A DNA stretch of 64,000 nucleotides from assembly GCF_014200015.1 (NCBI RefSeq), contig NZ_JACHOT010000002.1, forward strand, positions 62,001 through 126,000, in the 5' to 3' direction. Positions within the stretch are counted from its first letter, which is position 1; the number at the start of each line of letters is the position of its first letter. The translations under genes were made by a program, and so were the position numbers. Of the stretch, positions 63,202 to 64,000 are shown piece after piece. The stretch comes from Aminobacter niigataensis (GTDB taxonomy: Bacteria; Pseudomonadota; Alphaproteobacteria; Rhizobiales; Rhizobiaceae). The notes below the pieces were generated by a model that had not been told where the DNA came from, did no database searches, and saw only the letters and a program-made list of their open reading frames with translations.

Positions 63202-64000
63202 CTACCGGCCGGCGATGGCCAGCGGGTTGTTTTCCATCGCCTCGCGGTCGGGCGTGTCGATCGCCGGCTTGTTGACGAAGGCCGCAAACAGCCGCTCGAC
63301 ATAATCCTGCGGCAAGTCGATGCCGATCAGCACCAGCCGGGTGCCGCGAACCTCATCCGGCCAAGCCGGCAGGCGTGCCGGCGGATGCAGCATCTTCTGC
63401 ACGCCATGGATGACCAGCGGCCGCAACGGATCCTCGGCCAGCTCGACGATGCCCTTGATACGCAAAAGCTTGTCGCCCTGGGTCGACAGCAGCAGGTCGA
63501 GGAACATCTCGACCGTCGAAAACGGCAGCGCGCCGGCATGGACCAGCGAAAACGACCCGACGCGGGCATCATGGCGATGCGCGTGGTCGTGATGATGGTG
63601 ATGATCGTCGCCGCCGTGGTGATGGTGGTCGCCGTCCGCCGCCTCGCCGAGCCAGCGACGCACGTCGGCGGTCTTGGTTGTGGGATCGTAAAGCCCGCAT
63701 TGCAGCAGGCGAGCCACGGCAGCACCTTCCACTTCGCGGATTTCGGCACCCGGATTGATGCGGGTGAGCCGCGCCTTGAGCGCGTCGAGCCAGTCGGCGT
63801 CGTCGACAAGGTCGGACTTGGTAAGCACGATGCGATCGGCGACCGCCACCTGCTTGACCGCCTCGACATGGGCGTCGAGCGTCATCGAGCCGTTGACCGC
63901 GTCGACGAGTGAGATGACGCCGTCGAGCCGGAAGGCATGGATCAGCGCCGGATGGCCCATGATCGACTGCAGCACCGGCACCGGATCGGCAAGCCCGGTG
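63202..64000 (-). CDS. CobW/COG0523 GTPase, C-terminal part
   Basis: The gene runs off the right edge; about 265 codons are visible. The visible part begins in TGLADPVPVLQS, downstream of the G1 and G3 motifs, and includes the G4-like VLTKSDLVD and the CobW C-terminal domain. A histidine-rich stretch (DHHHHGGDDHHHHHDHAHRHD) is a likely zinc or cobalt store. COG0523 proteins act as metal chaperones; the metal is undetermined and the catalytic P-loop lies outside the window. Confidence 0.9.
   Translation of the reverse strand, partial: TGLADPVPVLQSIMGHPALIHAFRLDGVISLVDAVNGSMTLDAHVEAVKQVAVADRIVLTKSDLVDDADWLDALKARLTRINPGAEIREVEGAAVARLLQCGLYDPTTKTADVRRWLGEAADGDHHHHGGDDHHHHHDHAHRHDARVGSFSLVHAGALPFSTVEMFLDLLLSTQGDKLLRIKGIVELAEDPLRPLVIHGVQKMLHPPARLPAWPDEVRGTRLVLIGIDLPQDYVERLFAAFVNKPAIDTPDREAMENNPLAIAGR

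Noticed and set aside
63590-63630. Simple-sequence repeat (tgatgatggtgatg-like)
   Set aside because: It is the coding sequence of the histidine-rich segment of the CobW-like protein, not a separate repeat.
1-64000. CRISPR array, insertion sequence, prophage or replication origin
   Set aside because: No regularly spaced direct repeats, transposase or phage structural genes, or DnaA-box cluster were seen. The palindromic repeats found are short intergenic elements.

Overview
The window is about 64 kb of GC-rich chromosome from an alphaproteobacterium of the order Rhizobiales, most likely a Mesorhizobium/Aminobacter-type member of the Phyllobacteriaceae. This rests on protein families typical of rhizobia (DUF995, DUF2125, DUF1194, CobS/CobT cobaltochelatase, the TIGR02302-like Gln-rich DUF4175 protein), a SAM-II riboswitch in front of metA, a CtrA-type box, and RIME-like and 'CCTTCGACA..CTCAGG' palindromic repeats between genes. 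It is almost entirely core genome: no prophage, integrated plasmid, CRISPR array, rRNA or insertion sequence was seen. The only clearly accessory item is a small vapBC toxin-antitoxin pair.

Layout. 1-8.8 kb: a truncated DUF995 gene, tRNA-Leu(CAA), yqaA and dsbB, an HNH nuclease and a DNA glycosylase, gluQ, a DMT transporter, a YihY protein, an SDR, a HIG1 protein, a PduO-type adenosyltransferase and a rhomboid protease. 9-11.7 kb: etfB-etfA and a 3-hydroxyacyl-CoA dehydrogenase. 11.7-17.3 kb: a diguanylate cyclase and a ugpBAEC glycerol-3-phosphate ABC operon with an upstream PHO box and two RIME-like elements inside the operon. 17.5-24.5 kb: tlpA opposite argH-hyp-lptM-lysA and the large DUF4175 gene. 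24.5-28.4 kb: GST, LysR, a DMT transporter, a CpdR-like receiver and hpt. 28.4-35.3 kb: ftsE-ftsX-ydcF-plsC behind a CtrA-like box, then ada, chaC and a DUF2125 gene. 35.3-38.7 kb: tyrC and hisC, divergent from riboswitch-controlled metA. 38.7-50 kb: LysR/MFS pair, lipid kinase, VWA protein, methyltransferase/gloB pair, DMT transporter with DUF3108, rpmB, a queuosine-precursor transporter with a preQ1-I-like leader, and Lrp/lysine dehydrogenase. 50-55.6 kb: cobS-cobT with two trailing genes, a J-domain protein and bolA. 55.6-64 kb: vapBC, a CorC-like protein without its membrane domain, aroB, aroK, xerD, accA, an L,D-transpeptidase, tusA and a CobW GTPase that runs off the end.

How the genes fit together. 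Several units are translationally coupled by ATGA overlaps (aroK-aroB-corC, vapB-vapC, cobT-phytase-like esterase, the 49-aa protein-xerD, ftsE-ftsX). The main interest is regulatory RNA and DNA: the metA leader holds a complete promoter, SAM-II aptamer, candidate antiterminator and terminator; the yhhQ start codon lies inside a predicted preQ1-I pseudoknot; and PHO and CtrA boxes can be placed by eye. All functions are inferred from sequence families by reading; no database search was run.
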